Shown in pieces: positions 35,018 to 46,871 of a DNA stretch of 64,000 nucleotides; position 1 is the stretch's first letter; every line of letters starts with the position of its first letter. The position numbers and the translations under genes were made by a program. The notes under the pieces were generated by a model. That model ran no database searches. It was not told where the DNA came from and worked only from the letters and a program-made list of their open reading frames with translations. The DNA is from Prosapia bicincta (Eukaryota > Arthropoda > Insecta > Hemiptera > Cercopidae), in assembly GCA_036971475.1 (NCBI GenBank), contig JBAIZL010000006.1, positions 1,441,001-1,505,000 of the forward strand, in the 5' to 3' direction.

Positions 35018-35288
35018 CTGCAGGAATCTTCCTTAGGGAGTAAAAAGCGGTTTGCGGTCCTGAATAGCCTTGTCCTTGAACTGGGACACTTTTGATGGAG
35101 TTCTCGGGCGGAGGACTAACGGACGAAGGGAATCCTTGTTCTGGCGGCGGAAAGGTTTGAACTGGAGACGGAGATTCAGACAGCGCTGTGGTGCCAACCT
35201 CTGGTTCTGTAGAAGTTTCAGGAGGGGCGACGTTCGTCGGTACGCCATTGCATTCAACTCGGTAAGGTTAGTCGCACACCTTCAGGTC
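35018..35288 (-). pseudogene. Exon B with premature stop, unit 2
   Basis: 271 nt, phase 0 at the acceptor (ctgccccacag) and phase 1 at the donor (CCTGCAG/GTAAATAG). The seventh codon is TAA, where unit 3 has TAT (Tyr) in VCDYPYR: + strand ggtaaggttagtcgc here against ggtaaggatagtcgc near 53240. This truncates the protein between the fifth and sixth Cys of CBM14 domain 1. A second change turns Pro into Lys in the linker (IKSV for IPSV). Confidence 0.8.
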
Positions 35289-35903
35289 CTGTGGGGCAGA
35301 ATTAAAAATAACAATAGCAAATAAAACTAATATTACAATAAGTTTCTTATTGTTAAATAAATTAAATAATCTATGATTACAGTTTTGATTCAGCTTTAAC
35401 AGTTTTGGTTTTATAATCACCATCTCTTCTTTATGCTAAAATCTGATTTTTGTTTTGTTTCTACTTATCTTCTGTATTCCACTCTCTTCTAGGTATTTCC
35501 TGTTTACAGATATTTCGAGGCAATCCGTTTATGTTCACTAGCCTCATGAGTGTTACCAAAGCAACTGTTTTATCTCTATGGAGTTCGTCAGTGCTGTATC
35601 AACGTTCATTCGTTCCTTAATCTTCACTTCCGTATCTTTATTTCTGATTTTATCCATTATAATACAATCACAACATCTTCTACTGTGCATCATCAATCTT
35701 CTTTTTCGAGTATTCTCTTTCTCATGCTTGTGCTTAGTGTCCACACGTCATCTCCATAAGTGACAATGATCAATAGTTTTAATACTAAAATATAATTATT
35801 TAGAGAAGAATCTGGCGTAAATATTTTATTAGTAAATTTATTTATTAATGAAAGTAATAATTAATTATTTAAATAAAGTAAAATATAAATAAATTCAAAG
35901 TAC

Positions 35904-35947
<44 letters not shown>

Positions 35948-36197
35948 GTCTCGTATATAATATATATTTAACTTTGCGACACTGTTTTCACGCTGTTGAG
36001 TATATGTACTTAAACAAAAATCTTACTTGGTATTAACTTTCAATGATTGATAGTATTATCGAGCATCACTGAACGGGGGTTGTAGTAGCCTGCTGTCGAG
36101 TGATGCTCGATAATGGAGATGCTATTAAACTTTGAAAGTTAACTCGCATAAATACCAAGTAAGATTCTTGTTTTAGTAGATATAGTGAAAGTGATAG

Positions 36198-36281
<84 letters not shown>

Positions 36282-37558
36282 CATTGAATTTTATTCTGCC
36301 TTGCATCAGTAAAGAACGACAATCTCTTCCTGAGGCCTGTAGCTATAAATTAAGTAATTATAGTCTACTACCGTAATTATACAGGATATGGAATGACCGA
36401 GGTGGGGGATGTGGGTTAATAAATAGTTATTCATGTACACTAGAATAGGGGCTCGTTAGTTGTTGCATGTAAATCCAACATTTTCTTGAGAAGCTGCAAT
36501 AATTTGTAATGTGCACTCAAAAAAGTCGATTTAATAATAATACATACTTAAAGAATAGGACAATGTTGTAATAATTTAAAAGAAACAAGTAATGTAAACA
36601 AAATTTAAAGTAAATTTCTACCGAGGCTAACAAAGAAAATTTTATTTTAGTTAGTCTAGAGCACTATTTATGGTATTGTGTTGTAACCATGACAACAGTT
36701 TAAGGTTGTACAATAGAATATTTATGACAAACAAATTTATATACATCCTTGAGAAATATATTGTATTGGAAAGATGGCGCAGTACCAAGGCGAGCTAGCC
36801 ATTTAACATGTAAATTCTCAGTTCGAATCCGGTTGGACCCTACAAATTTTAATATTTAACGATTGAAAAATATTTGAAAAAAACGGTATTACAATAATAG
36901 TTGTCAAGTAATATAAAAATATATTTGAACTTGGATTGATGAATAAGAACGTATTTTATTAACGATTGAAAATTGTTACAAGATATATATATATATATCA
37001 GGAGAATGTGAGGTAATAGAAGGAATTTAATGAAGGAAACTTAGAAACGTTTTTGCTAAAAAGGTGTTGCATGAAAAAGGAAATTTAATTACACGTAAAG
37101 TTTGTATAACAAAGTCAGATGACCGTATACTAGCCAGGGGTTTAACTTCTAGAGCTGCAATATTATTTTCAGTTCTTGTGGTGGTTACATAAAATGGTCA
37201 AAACGTATTTTGCTAAATATAATGTATCTATATGCGTATATATTCATGGATATGTAGAATACGATTTTATAATTTACATAATATATTTATATACATATGT
37301 TTAAGTATTGGTAAATGTGCAACAATGAATTAAAACAATTTAGTGTTTAGAAATTAAGTAAATAAAATCTACAGCAATACTTTTCTTACAAAATGTAAAT
37401 TTGTATGAATAGTAGAATTAAAACCTCTATATATAAAATATAGTATTTGTAATAATAAAAATAAACTAATAAAAACATCAATTTAAAAAATAATTATTTT
37501 ATTAACAATTCCAAAAAACCATATAAAGCAGAAAATAGAGTAAAATATTATGTATTTA

Positions 37559-37618
<60 letters not shown>

Positions 37619-38188
37619 CGCATATAAAAGTGTTATCAGTTCATGAAAACGTGATATGAAACATAACAATCAAAAGAGAATTTTGTTTTTCACTTATAGA
37701 CATATATTAAACTGTAAAACTAGTTAATAAATATTTCATGATAAACATTGCGTAGTGAATTTTTCCTAGATTCATAAAATTTAACGTTTAATTTGAAAAT
37801 TATCTATTAAAAATATTAAAACCAAAGAAACATGAAACAACCGTCTTTTGTTTGTTGTGACAAATCATTTTATGTTAATTATTGAACATCAATATTTTGT
37901 CTTAAGCATTGTCACTGGACAATGAATGCTTAAGTCACTTGAAGTGACAATGCTTAAGAAAAAATAACAATAAATTTATAACCACAATATTTTTTGCTAT
38001 ATATGTTACGTTGTAAATTAAATTAATTTTGTTCAGTACTTCTGAAGATGGTTACCCGGTAACCGAAATGTACATCAAGTGATTAAATAAAGTTATTTTG
38101 TGGTTATTGGGTTTGTTATTTAAAATATTATAACATTAGGCCACAGTTGCTCAAGAAATCATTATAGTGATGATTTGTTTGTGCTCAC
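35289..38188 (-). other. Intron between exons A and B, unit 2
   Basis: Contains (AT)n runs at 35906-35946, 36199-36275, 36982-36999 and 37561-37615; a foldback at about 35990-36175 (cgagcatcact and agtgatgctcg as inner arms); the tRNA-like sequence 36770-36845; a 16-bp inverted pair cttaagcattgtcact (37901-37916) and its complement (37943-37958); and the hammerhead-like motif 38037-38081. Confidence 0.6.
38037..38081 (+). ncRNA. Hammerhead-like motif, intron of unit 2
   Basis: Stem I UACUU (38037-38041) pairs with AAGUG (38077-38081), with one U-G pair. Core CUGAAGA (38042-38048), extra U, stem II GGUUACC/GGUAACC (38050-38056, 38058-38064; the innermost pair probably opens into the loop), GAA (38065-38067), palindrome AUGUACAU (38068-38075), C at the cleavage position (38076). 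Homologues at 18388 (core mutated) and 55381 (stem II mutated). Confidence 0.55.
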
Positions 38189-38468
38189 CTCGTGGAAGTT
38201 CAAACCGGCCGGGCACGTGAACTCGTACGAGATGCCTCCGGCGCACGAGTAGAAGACACCGCAGTTTCGTTTGCTTCGGTAGATGCCGTATGCTTGTGGA
38301 CACTTGGTTCCACGTTCTCCGAACCCTCCTGGTCCTCCCGTACCTCCAGAGCCACCTACTCCACCGGGAATCTCTGTGCCTCCTCCGCCAATACCAACTC
38401 CATTCTCTCCAGAGCCTCCGGGACCTCCAGAAATACCTCCGATTCCACCAATACCACTTATACCACAG
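38189..38468 (-). pseudogene. Exon A fragment, unit 2
   Basis: 280 nt as in unit 1, open, donor CACGAG/GTGAGC. One visible replacement is GERGTKC for GELGTKC just before the first Cys. Cut by the unit junction at 38468/38469. Confidence 0.8.
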
Positions 38469-38890
38469 TCTTTATCAGTGTATTCTGCTTGTAGTTGTTA
38501 GGTTAAGCGGTGACGATTTTAAAGGCAGGTTTTCGATAGTATCGAAAAGTATGGTTGATTTGTATTTGGTTTTTTCATTTAATATGTTTGTTCTTTGTGT
38601 TTTTGTCAATATCATATTGTTCTAGTGTGTTACGATGTAGTCCTTTCTCAACAGAGTGGTCAAAAAGAACCACATCTCAACACACTAGAAGAATATGAAA
38701 TTTACAAACACACAAAAAGACAGCGTATAAACATATTAAACAAACAAACCCAATACAAATCGCACATAGTCTTTGATACTATCGAAAACCTGTCTTTAAA
38801 CCGTCACCGCTTAACCTAACAACTTCAAGCCGAAGGCACTGATGAAGATCGACACGGAGCGATCGAAAACGTTCTGTCTCAGTAAGTTTT
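38469..38890 (+). mobile_element. PLE C-terminal fragment, unit 3
   Basis: PLE tail frame up to 38819 (NTLEEYEIYKHTKRQRINI, then DTIENLSLNRHRLT and a stop), with the hammerhead-like motif at 38834-38879. Confidence 0.75.
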
Positions 38891-39089
38891 TACAAATTTA
38901 CTAAATTTAAAGTTCGGATAGTCATAAACTATTGTTTAAGTGATTAATTAAGTTTAATTAACCGAACGCATTAGACTACAAAATTCAAGAGAATAAATAA
39001 AATGTTTTTGTAGTTTAAGAGATTTTATTCATTGATAATTAAAAATTTGATGTTGTTTATTAAACATTTTGATTATTCAAATATTGACG

Positions 39090-40241
39090 ACTTGTGTCTT
39101 CACATATAATATTCACTTCTGCTTTCACCTATAGAATTCAAATAATTTTGCTTTTAATAGAAACGAGCTCATAATGTAGATTTTAAGTGTATGAATCCGC
39201 TAACTAAATACACTGCTTACTCGATCCACAGTTAACTAAATCTTATGCTAACTCAATCCACAGCTAACTAGATCCACTGCTATCTAAATCCATAGCTAAC
39301 TCGATCCAAAGTTAACTAAATCCACTGCTAATTAGAGGTAATTTAAATTCATAGATTTTGTTATACATTGCAAGATTTGATTCTAAGCCCCTTAAACTCG
39401 TTGCCTTGTTAAATAATGGCCAAATAAGACAAAGATTCGCAAAACTACGTGTATGATTTTTATGTACATTTTAGTGACCAACAAAATGACGTATATTGTG
39501 TATGAAGGATGGGAAGGGCTGTGAATATAAGAAACATAAAACTCTTTACTAAAGGGAAGATCATCTTTACTAGATGGGATATCATGGCTTCGAGTGCAGG
39601 TTGTCTCATTCTCTGCCCACACTGTTGGAATTAGTTTAATTTTAATTTTATTTTCGCTGGATTAGAAACACAATTTAAATATCCTGAAAGATTTGTTTTT
39701 ATTTTAAGAACATTTATACAAATGAACTACTAATATTTTTAATTTAAAATAATATAACACACAAACACTATAGATTTAAGAAACACTATAGTGAAAAGTT
39801 TTTATTATACTTATCTATGTGAAATTTTTCGTGATTAACAAGAGTACATTCTTGTAGCTCATTTCTATAAATATTCATAAAATAAACAAACACTTCAGGA
39901 TATTTAAAAATATAATTGAGTTCCATTTTTTTGAGAAAACATTAAAACAAAACTAAATAAAACAGCATTAGCAATAAATAAGGTGCAATATCAAATTGAA
40001 GAAGTAAAATTCCAGGATTCTTATAAAATATATTACTAATAATTCAATACTGTATTAACACGTAATTTGTTTATATTACAAAGAATAAAAAATAATCAGG
40101 CATATTCTTGATCCACTAACACAATTGCTACATGTATCCCCAGTTACAAATACTTCTATTTCCATTTTTTATCACATATTTTCATTTTCAAACATTTTTT
40201 AGTATGCTATATCCCGAAGTTTCTCTTTAGAATACATTTTT
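39090..40241. repeat. Block S, copy 3a (mosaic)
   Basis: Starts as a-type (array at about 39190-39340), but from about 39940 to 40130 carries b-type markers (cattagcaataaataaggtgc, aaattccaggattc, aaagaataaaaaataatc), and then returns to a-type (tccattttttatcac). This looks like a conversion tract from half b. Confidence 0.65.
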
Positions 40242-40920
40242 TCTAACCCAAGTCTGGGATCCCAAAACCAGCCCAGCCCTCGTGAGAGCAAACCTCTAGC
40301 GAGCTACCTCCGTCTCACATGCGCATGCCATTAGTATCCCTACCGCAAGTGAAGGAAACGGGATTGATTGCCCATGTACCAAGCTCATAAGCTCTTTCCA
40401 TGGATAATCTGGAGATAGTGAAATGAAACAGTACGGTAAGTGTCGCGCCAATAGCGGGACGGAAAAACCTGGCAAGAAAGAGACCTTGTTAATAAAACGT
40501 CCACGACAGATCATGCAGGAACCCTGGGGGGTTGGATCACCTTATGCTGAAGGATAAGGAGGGGTAATACCTTGGAAATACATTGTTGGTGAGTCCATTG
40601 CAGGAATGGCATGCATGTTGACTATTCTTCTTCTGTTCACTACGCGAAACTGAAAAGGCTTGTTTCTGTTAAGCATAGGATATAGTTGTGTTAATCTAAT
40701 GGACGCTTTCTTTAACGTGTTGGTAATGTGAGGGTCCCAAGTCAGGCCTTCTCGAGTAAGATGTTGAATTTTTTTTTTTCACCCGGGGTTTGAGCCCCCA
40801 AAACCCGCCCAGCCCTACTACCTTTTAAAGTTCTAATAGAAAGGGATCGTGGAGCTACCTATCACATGCGCATGCGCTTAGTTTCCCTACCACGAATGAT
40901 GGAAACGGGATTGATTGCCC
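40242..40920 (-). mobile_element. Deleted older LINE fragments, unit 3a
   Basis: LINE 3' UTR from 40242. Near 40659 the sequence jumps from gaaactgaaaaggct to tgtttctgttaagc. Unit 4 has about 490 bp between these points (57940-58430), so the RT tail was deleted here. The short second LINE end with its T-run follows (40771-40920), up to the target site of the longer LINE. Confidence 0.65.
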
Positions 40921-40926
40921 ATTTTT

Positions 40927-40959
<33 letters not shown>

Positions 40960-42684
40960 CCCGGGTCTGAGCCCCCAAAACCCGCCCAGCCCTCGTGGCA
41001 ACCAACCTCTAGCGAGCTACCTCCGTCTCACATGCGCATGCGGTTAGTATCCCTACCGCGAATGAAGGAAACGGGATTGATTGCCCATGTACCAAGCTCA
41101 TAAGCTCTTTCCATGGAGAATCAGGAGATAGTGAAATGAAACAGTACGGTAAGTGTCGCGCTAAGAACGGGATGAAAAAACCTGGCAAGAAAGAAACCCT
41201 GCCACGAAAAATCCCGCGACAGATCATGCAGGAACCCTGGGGGCTTGGATCACCTTATGCTATGGAATAAGGAGAGGTATTACCTTTTGCAAATACCTTG
41301 TTAGTGAGTCTATGGCAGGAATGGCATGCACCTCTTCTTCTGCTGGCTACTCGAAACTGAAAAGGCATGCAATCAAATTATTACTTCCGTTGGGGCTAAG
41401 CTGCGGCCCTGGAGATGTGCCCCTGCGTCACCTGGAACATAACTGTGAAGCATAATTTATTAGTATGTATAAATTATTTTGGTGGTATGGTGTGAGCTAG
41501 GCGGTCAGTAAGGACAGCGGCCGTCTGTGTGTGTCGTGGGTGGGGTCATATCTACCCAGTGAGGAAATGAGTGTTGATGTTGTATGTGCGTGAGCCTGTT
41601 TGTAGAACTTTGTTGCTAAGTGTCGGAGGTGTTGTTTGATGAAAGGCACTTTTAAGTCAGTGTGAAGCAGTGTTAATCTTGTACATCTAGGTGCTTTCGT
41701 GATTATTCGCAAAACCTTGTTTTGGAATAACTGTAGTCTGCGTGTGCGTGTGTTACCTGCAGGGCCCCAGACGGGTGATGCGTAAGTGAGTATGCTGCGC
41801 AACATAGATACGTATATAGTAGTGGCCGCCCGTAGTGAAAGTGGGCTTGTTCTGTTAAGCATAGGATATAGTTGTGTTAATCTAAATGTTGCTTTTTTTA
41901 ACGTGTTGGTAATGTGAGGGTCCCAAGTCAGGCCTCTGTCGAGTATGACTCCCAGATATTTGACCTGGTTCCCCCAGTGAATGTCCTCGCCTAATAGTTT
42001 TAGAGGTGTGTTGAGTTGGTGTGTCCTACGTTTGGAAAGAAGCAAAGCCTGGGACTTGGCCACGTTCACCTTAACTCTCCAGTAGCTCAGCCATGTTTCT
42101 AGTACTTTAAGGTGGTCCTGTAAATATAAGTGTATTAGATGTGGTTTCCATGACTGAGCGGATAACGCGGTGTCATCTGCAAATATGGCCACTTGTGTGT
42201 TGAGTGTTGTCGGTATGTCGTTGATGTAGATGTTGAACAATACGGGCCCAATAATTGAGCCCTGAGGGACTCCGGCCCGTATAGTCCGTAGTGTAGATTG
42301 AGCTTGATCTACATCAACCCTAAACTTACGGTTGGACAGGTATGAGCTAACTAGGTGTATGAGCCCGTCTGGAAAGCCATAGTGACGAAGTTTCGCTAAC
42401 AGCCCGTTGTGCCAGACCCGGTCAATGGCCTTTTCAATGTCCAGGAAGACTACCCCAGTCGAGCAGTAATTGTTGAAACCCTTGGTTGCATGCTCCACCA
42501 CTCTCATCAGCTGATGCGTAGCCGAGTGTTTTGTCCTGAAGCCAAATTGCTCTGGCCTCAGTATGTTGTGTGTGTGGATATGTTTGTTGATACGTTTGAG
42601 CAAAATTTTTTCAAATACCTTGCCCATCTTATTCAACAAGCTTATCGGTCTATATGAATCAGGTTTGTTGTGGTCTTTTCCCAA
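40921..42684 (-). mobile_element. 5'-truncated Jockey-type LINE insertion, unit 3
   Basis: Poly-A end (T-runs at about 40922-40957), 3' UTR, then an RT ORF, with 5' truncation exactly at 42684. Flanked by a target-site duplication: tgattgcccat at 40912-40922 and again at 42685-42695. The unit 2 sequence at 21724-21741 has a single copy of this site without the element. The endonuclease domain is absent, so it was dead on arrival although the RT palm is intact. Confidence 0.85.
41497..42684 (-). CDS. Jockey-type LINE reverse transcriptase, truncated at N-terminus
   Basis: 395-residue open frame for the RT of a Jockey-clade non-LTR retrotransposon, which copies its own RNA at a nicked target. 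Motifs in order: SYRPISLLNKMGKVFEK (about residues 10-26), EQFGFRTKHSATHQL (about 45-59), palm motif A VVFLDIEKAIDRVWH (about 78-92; the family usually has AFDRVWH), AGVPQGSIIGPVLFNIYINDIP (about 137-158), catalytic FADDTAL (about 168-174), then the thumb and a C-terminus ending LSLLTA and stop. The frame begins at the truncation point with TTG, so this is not a true start; the endonuclease domain and ORF1 are missing. It is not expected to be expressed as a functional protein. Confidence 0.85.
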   Translation of the reverse strand: MGKDHNKPDSYRPISLLNKMGKVFEKILLKRINKHIHTHNILRPEQFGFRTKHSATHQLMRVVEHATKGFNNYCSTGVVFLDIEKAIDRVWHNGLLAKLRHYGFPDGLIHLVSSYLSNRKFRVDVDQAQSTLRTIRAGVPQGSIIGPVLFNIYINDIPTTLNTQVAIFADDTALSAQSWKPHLIHLYLQDHLKVLETWLSYWRVKVNVAKSQALLLSKRRTHQLNTPLKLLGEDIHWGNQVKYLGVILDRGLTWDPHITNTLKKATFRLTQLYPMLNRTSPLSLRAATTIYVSMLRSILTYASPVWGPAGNTRTRRLQLFQNKVLRIITKAPRCTRLTLLHTDLKVPFIKQHLRHLATKFYKQAHAHTTSTLISSLGRYDPTHDTHRRPLSLLTA

Positions 42685-43445
42685 TGATTGCCCATTTGGT
42701 TGAAAAACAATGCACTAGCGCTACCTAGCAGCAAACATTAGAACCCCTTACGCTGCCCGATGTAACTACATTGCTAGAGAATAATGTTTAGAACCAAATT
42801 ATTGATCAAGATTCTAACCTTTTTTAGAAAAATGTGTTTAAATGTTTATGTTATTACAAATATAATGGGAAAAAAATTATTAAAACGACAAGTGCAGCAA
42901 TATCGTAGAAACAGAATCACATTTATTGCCTTACTATAAACATGAAACGTTGGCAGAAAAGAACCTCTCGCCGATTCAGTTCCCGCTATGAGTAGCACAA
43001 AATACTTATCCAGGTGAGTACTACGTGGGTAGGACCGATGTCTCTGTGTGTCTCCGGGAAACCAAAACACATTAGTAATAAGGAACAAAACTTCTTCTAT
43101 CACACATTAGAGACGACTATGTTCTACCTTTTACTTTCCTTTCTATATTATTTTCTTTGCCCGAGATTGGGTTCACAGATTGTAGTTTTAAATTCCACGG
43201 ATGGAACATTTTAGTTATTCGTGGTTCAAGCAAATTGTTATAAATGTCATTGTATACATGCATGAGGTATTGCGATGGGCCTGATGTATATAGGCCGACC
43301 TGGATAAACCACCAAATTGTCCTTCCCACTAAATCAGGAGCCTGAATCATGATACACAATCCCGACATTTTCCTATGCTCAGACATGTGCCACGGGGCAG
43401 ATATAGGTCCCTGGTGTTGAGCTCAAGTTATTGTCTTTAGAATAC
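42685..43445. repeat. Block T, copy 3a (truncated)
   Basis: Block T from the right target-site duplicate to gtctttagaatac, where a T-run and a very short LINE 3' end (about 43447-43487, with gtctgagcccccaaaacc) join it directly to the minisatellite. About 390 bp present in other copies are missing here. Confidence 0.65.
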
Positions 43446-43486
43446 ATTTTTTTTTTTTTTTTTTACCCGGGTCTGAGCCCCCAAAA

Positions 43487-44275
43487 CCTTCATAGCCTTG
43501 GCCATGTTACTAGCTTCATAGCCTTGGCCGTGTTACTAGCTTCATAGCCTTGGCCATGTTACCAGCTTCATAGCCTTGGCCATAATACTAGCTTCATAGC
43601 CTTGGCCATGGCTTCATAGCCTTGGCCTTTTGAAAAACTTCATTGCCTTTGCCTTGTTACCAGCTTCATAGCCTTGGCCTTGTTACCAACTTAATAGCCT
43701 TGGCAATGTTAACAACTTCATAGCCTTGGCCATGTTACCAGCTTCATAGCCTTGGCCTTGTTACCAACTTCATAGTCTTGGCAGTGTTAACAACTTCATA
43801 GCCTTGGCCATGTTACCACCTTCATAGCCTTGGCAATTTTAACTACTTCATTGCCTTGGCCATGTTACCAGCTTCATAGCCTTGGCCATGTTACCTACTT
43901 CATTGCCTTGGCCTTGTTACCAGCTTCATAGCCTTGGCCTTGTTAACTACTTCATAGCCTTGACCATGTTACCAACTTCATAGCCTTGGCAATGTTAACT
44001 ACTTCATAGCTTTGAGTATGTTAACTATTTTATAGGCTTGGCCATGTTACCAGCTTCATAGCCTTGGCAATGTTAACTACTTCATAGCCTTGGCCATGTT
44101 ACCAACTTCATAGCCTTGGCCATGTTACCAGCTTCATAGCCTTGGCAATGTTAACTACTTCATAGCTTTGAGTAGTTAACTACTTCATAGGCTTTGCCAT
44201 GTTACCAACTTCATAGCCTTGGCAATGTTAACTACTTCATAGCCTAGACCATGTTACCTACTTCATAACGTTGGT
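43487..44275 (+). repeat. 26-bp minisatellite, array 3a
   Basis: About 30 copies of the TAG-type unit. Its right two thirds closely match array 4a (shared oddities ttgaaaaacttc/tgtgaaaaacttc and ggcagtgttaac), supporting a recent common origin of units 3 and 4. Confidence 0.95.
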
Positions 44276-44370
44276 CATCTTACCTGATTGGAACATCGGC
44301 AAAAAAATTTTATAAAAACGTTCTGGTCCTGTGAAACACTTTAGAAGAAACAAATATTTTAATAATAAGA

Positions 44371-46131
44371 CCTTGTGTCTTCACATATAATGTTTCACCA
44401 ATACTATTCAAATAATTTTAGTTTTTAATATTTTACTTTTGATAGATATGAGCCCATAATGTAGATATTATGGGTAAAAATAAGCTAACTAAATCAACTG
44501 CTAACTCGATCCACTGTTAACTCGATCCACGGTTAACTAGATCCACTGCTAACTCGATCCATAGCTAACTCGATCCCCTGCTTACTCGATTCAAACTTAA
44601 CTCGATCCACAGCTAATTCGATCCACAGTTAACTAAATCCACTGCTAACTAGAGTTAATTTAAAAGCGTTGATTTTGTTGTACATTGCAAGATTTAATTC
44701 TAAGCCCCTTAAACTCGTTGCCTTGTTAAATACTGGCCAAATAAGACAAAGATTCGCAAAACTACCCGTATGATTTGTATGTACTTTTTAAGTGACCAAC
44801 AGTATGACGTATATTGTGTATGAAGGATGGGAAGGATTGTGAATATAAGAAGGAATTAGGCACATAAAACTCTTTACTAAAGGGAATATCATGGCTTCGA
44901 GTGCAGGTTGTCTTATTCTCTGCCCACAAAGTTTTTATTATACTTATCTATGTGAAATTTGTCGTGATTAACAAGAGTACAAACTTGTAGCTCATTTCTA
45001 TAAATATTCATAAAATAAACAAACACTTCAGGACATTTAAAAATAAAATTGAGTTCCATTTTTTTGAGAAAACATTAAAATAAAACTAAATAAAACAGGA
45101 TTAGCAATAAATAAGGTGCGATATTAAATTTAAGAAGTAAAACTCGATAATTCTTATAAAATATATTACTAATAATCCAATACCATAATAATTCGTAATT
45201 TGTTTATATTAGAAACAATGAATAATAATCAGGTATATTATTGCTCCACTAACTCAATTGCTACATGTATCTCCATTTACAAATACTTCTATTTCCATTT
45301 TTTATCACATATTTTCATTTTCAAACTTTTTTTAGTATGCTATATCCCGAAGTTTCTCTTTAGAATACATTTTTTTAAACCCAAGTCTGTGCCCCCAAAA
45401 CCAGGCCAGTCCTCGAGAGAGCAAACCTCTAGCGAGCTACCTCCGTCTCACATGGATATATGGTATATCATGACATCGAGTGCAGGTTGTCTTATTCTCT
45501 GCCCACACTAATGGAATTAGTTTTATTGTAATTTTTTTTTTCAATTTTATTTTTATTTATCCTGAAAGAATCTTTTATTTTATGAGCATTTATACAAATG
45601 ACCTAAAAGATCGTACTAATATTTTTAATTATATATAACACAAAAACACTATAGATTTAATAAATACTATAGCGAATAGTCATTTTATACTTCTTATCTA
45701 TGTCCAACTTTTTATGATTAAAATGAGTACAATTTTGTAGCTCATTTCTATAAATATTCATAAAACAAACACATGCTTCAGGATATTTAAAAATAAAATT
45801 AGTTACGTTTTTTTTTGAGAAACATTAAAACAAAACTAAATAAAACAGCATTAGCAATAAATAAGGTGCGATATCAAGATGAAGAAGTAAAATTCCAGGA
45901 TTCTTATAAAATATATTACTAATAATTCGATACTGTATTAACACGTAATTTGTTTATATTACAAAGAATAAAAAAAGTCAGGTATATTCTTGATCCACTA
46001 ACACAATTGCTACATGTATCCCTATTTACAAATACTTCCATTTCCATTTTATATAACCTATTTTCATTTTGAAACATTTTTTAGTATGTTGTATCCTGAA
46101 GTTTCTCTTTAGAATACATTTTTATTTTAAC
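44371..46131. repeat. Block S, copy 3b, with inserted a-type patch
   Basis: b-type block S with its array at about 44485-44660. At 44928 the sequence switches from ctctgcccaca to agtttttattatacttatc and runs as a-type block S plus the first LINE bases up to about 45453 (cgtctcacatg), then returns to b-type ggatatatggtatatcatgac. The same patch with the same joints is in unit 4 (63304-63832). The + frame 45200-45511 spans the joint and is not a gene. Confidence 0.7.
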
Positions 46132-46836
46132 CCAGATCTGGGCCCCCAAAACCAGGCCAGTCCTCGTGACAGCAAACCTCTGGCGAGCTACTTTGGTTAG
46201 TATCCCTAAAGCGAGGGAAGGGAACGGGAATGATTACCCATGTACCAAGCTCATAAGCTCTTCCACGGAGAATCAGCACATAGTGAAAAGAAACAGTAAG
46301 TTTCGCGCTAAGAGCGGGATGAAAAAACCTGACAAGAAAGAAACCCTGTCAGGAAATATTCCGCGACAGATCATGCAGGAACCCTGTGGGCTTGAATCAC
46401 CTTATGCTAAGGACTAAGGAAGGGTATAACATTACAAATACCTTGTTAGTGAGTCTATGGCAGGAATGGCATGCACCTCTTTTTCTGCTGATTACTCGTA
46501 ACTGTAAAGACATGCAAACAATTTAGTACTTCGTTGGAGATATGGCGAATATTTTTTTTTTTTTTTTTTTAACCCGGGTCTGAGCCCCCAAAACCCGCCC
46601 AGCCCTCGTAGCAGCCAACCTCTAGCGAGCCACCTCCGTCTCACATGCGCATGCGGTTAGTATCCCTACCGCGAATGAAGGAAACGGGATTGATTGCCCA
46701 TGTACCAAGCTCATAAGCTCTTTCCATGGAGAATCAGGAGATAGTGAAATGAAACAGTACGGTAAGTGTCGCGCTAAGAGCGGGATGAAAAAACCTGGCA
46801 AGTAAGAAACCCTGCCAGGAAAAATCCCGTATGGCG

Positions 46837-46871
<35 letters not shown>

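Noticed and set aside
40296..40514. 72-residue minus-strand frame (HLPYCFISLSPD.., VHGQSIPFPS) repeated at 41009, 46918 and 58773
   Set aside because: It lies in the LINE 3' UTR after the RT stop codon, varies at its ends between copies and matches no known domain; kept as UTR.
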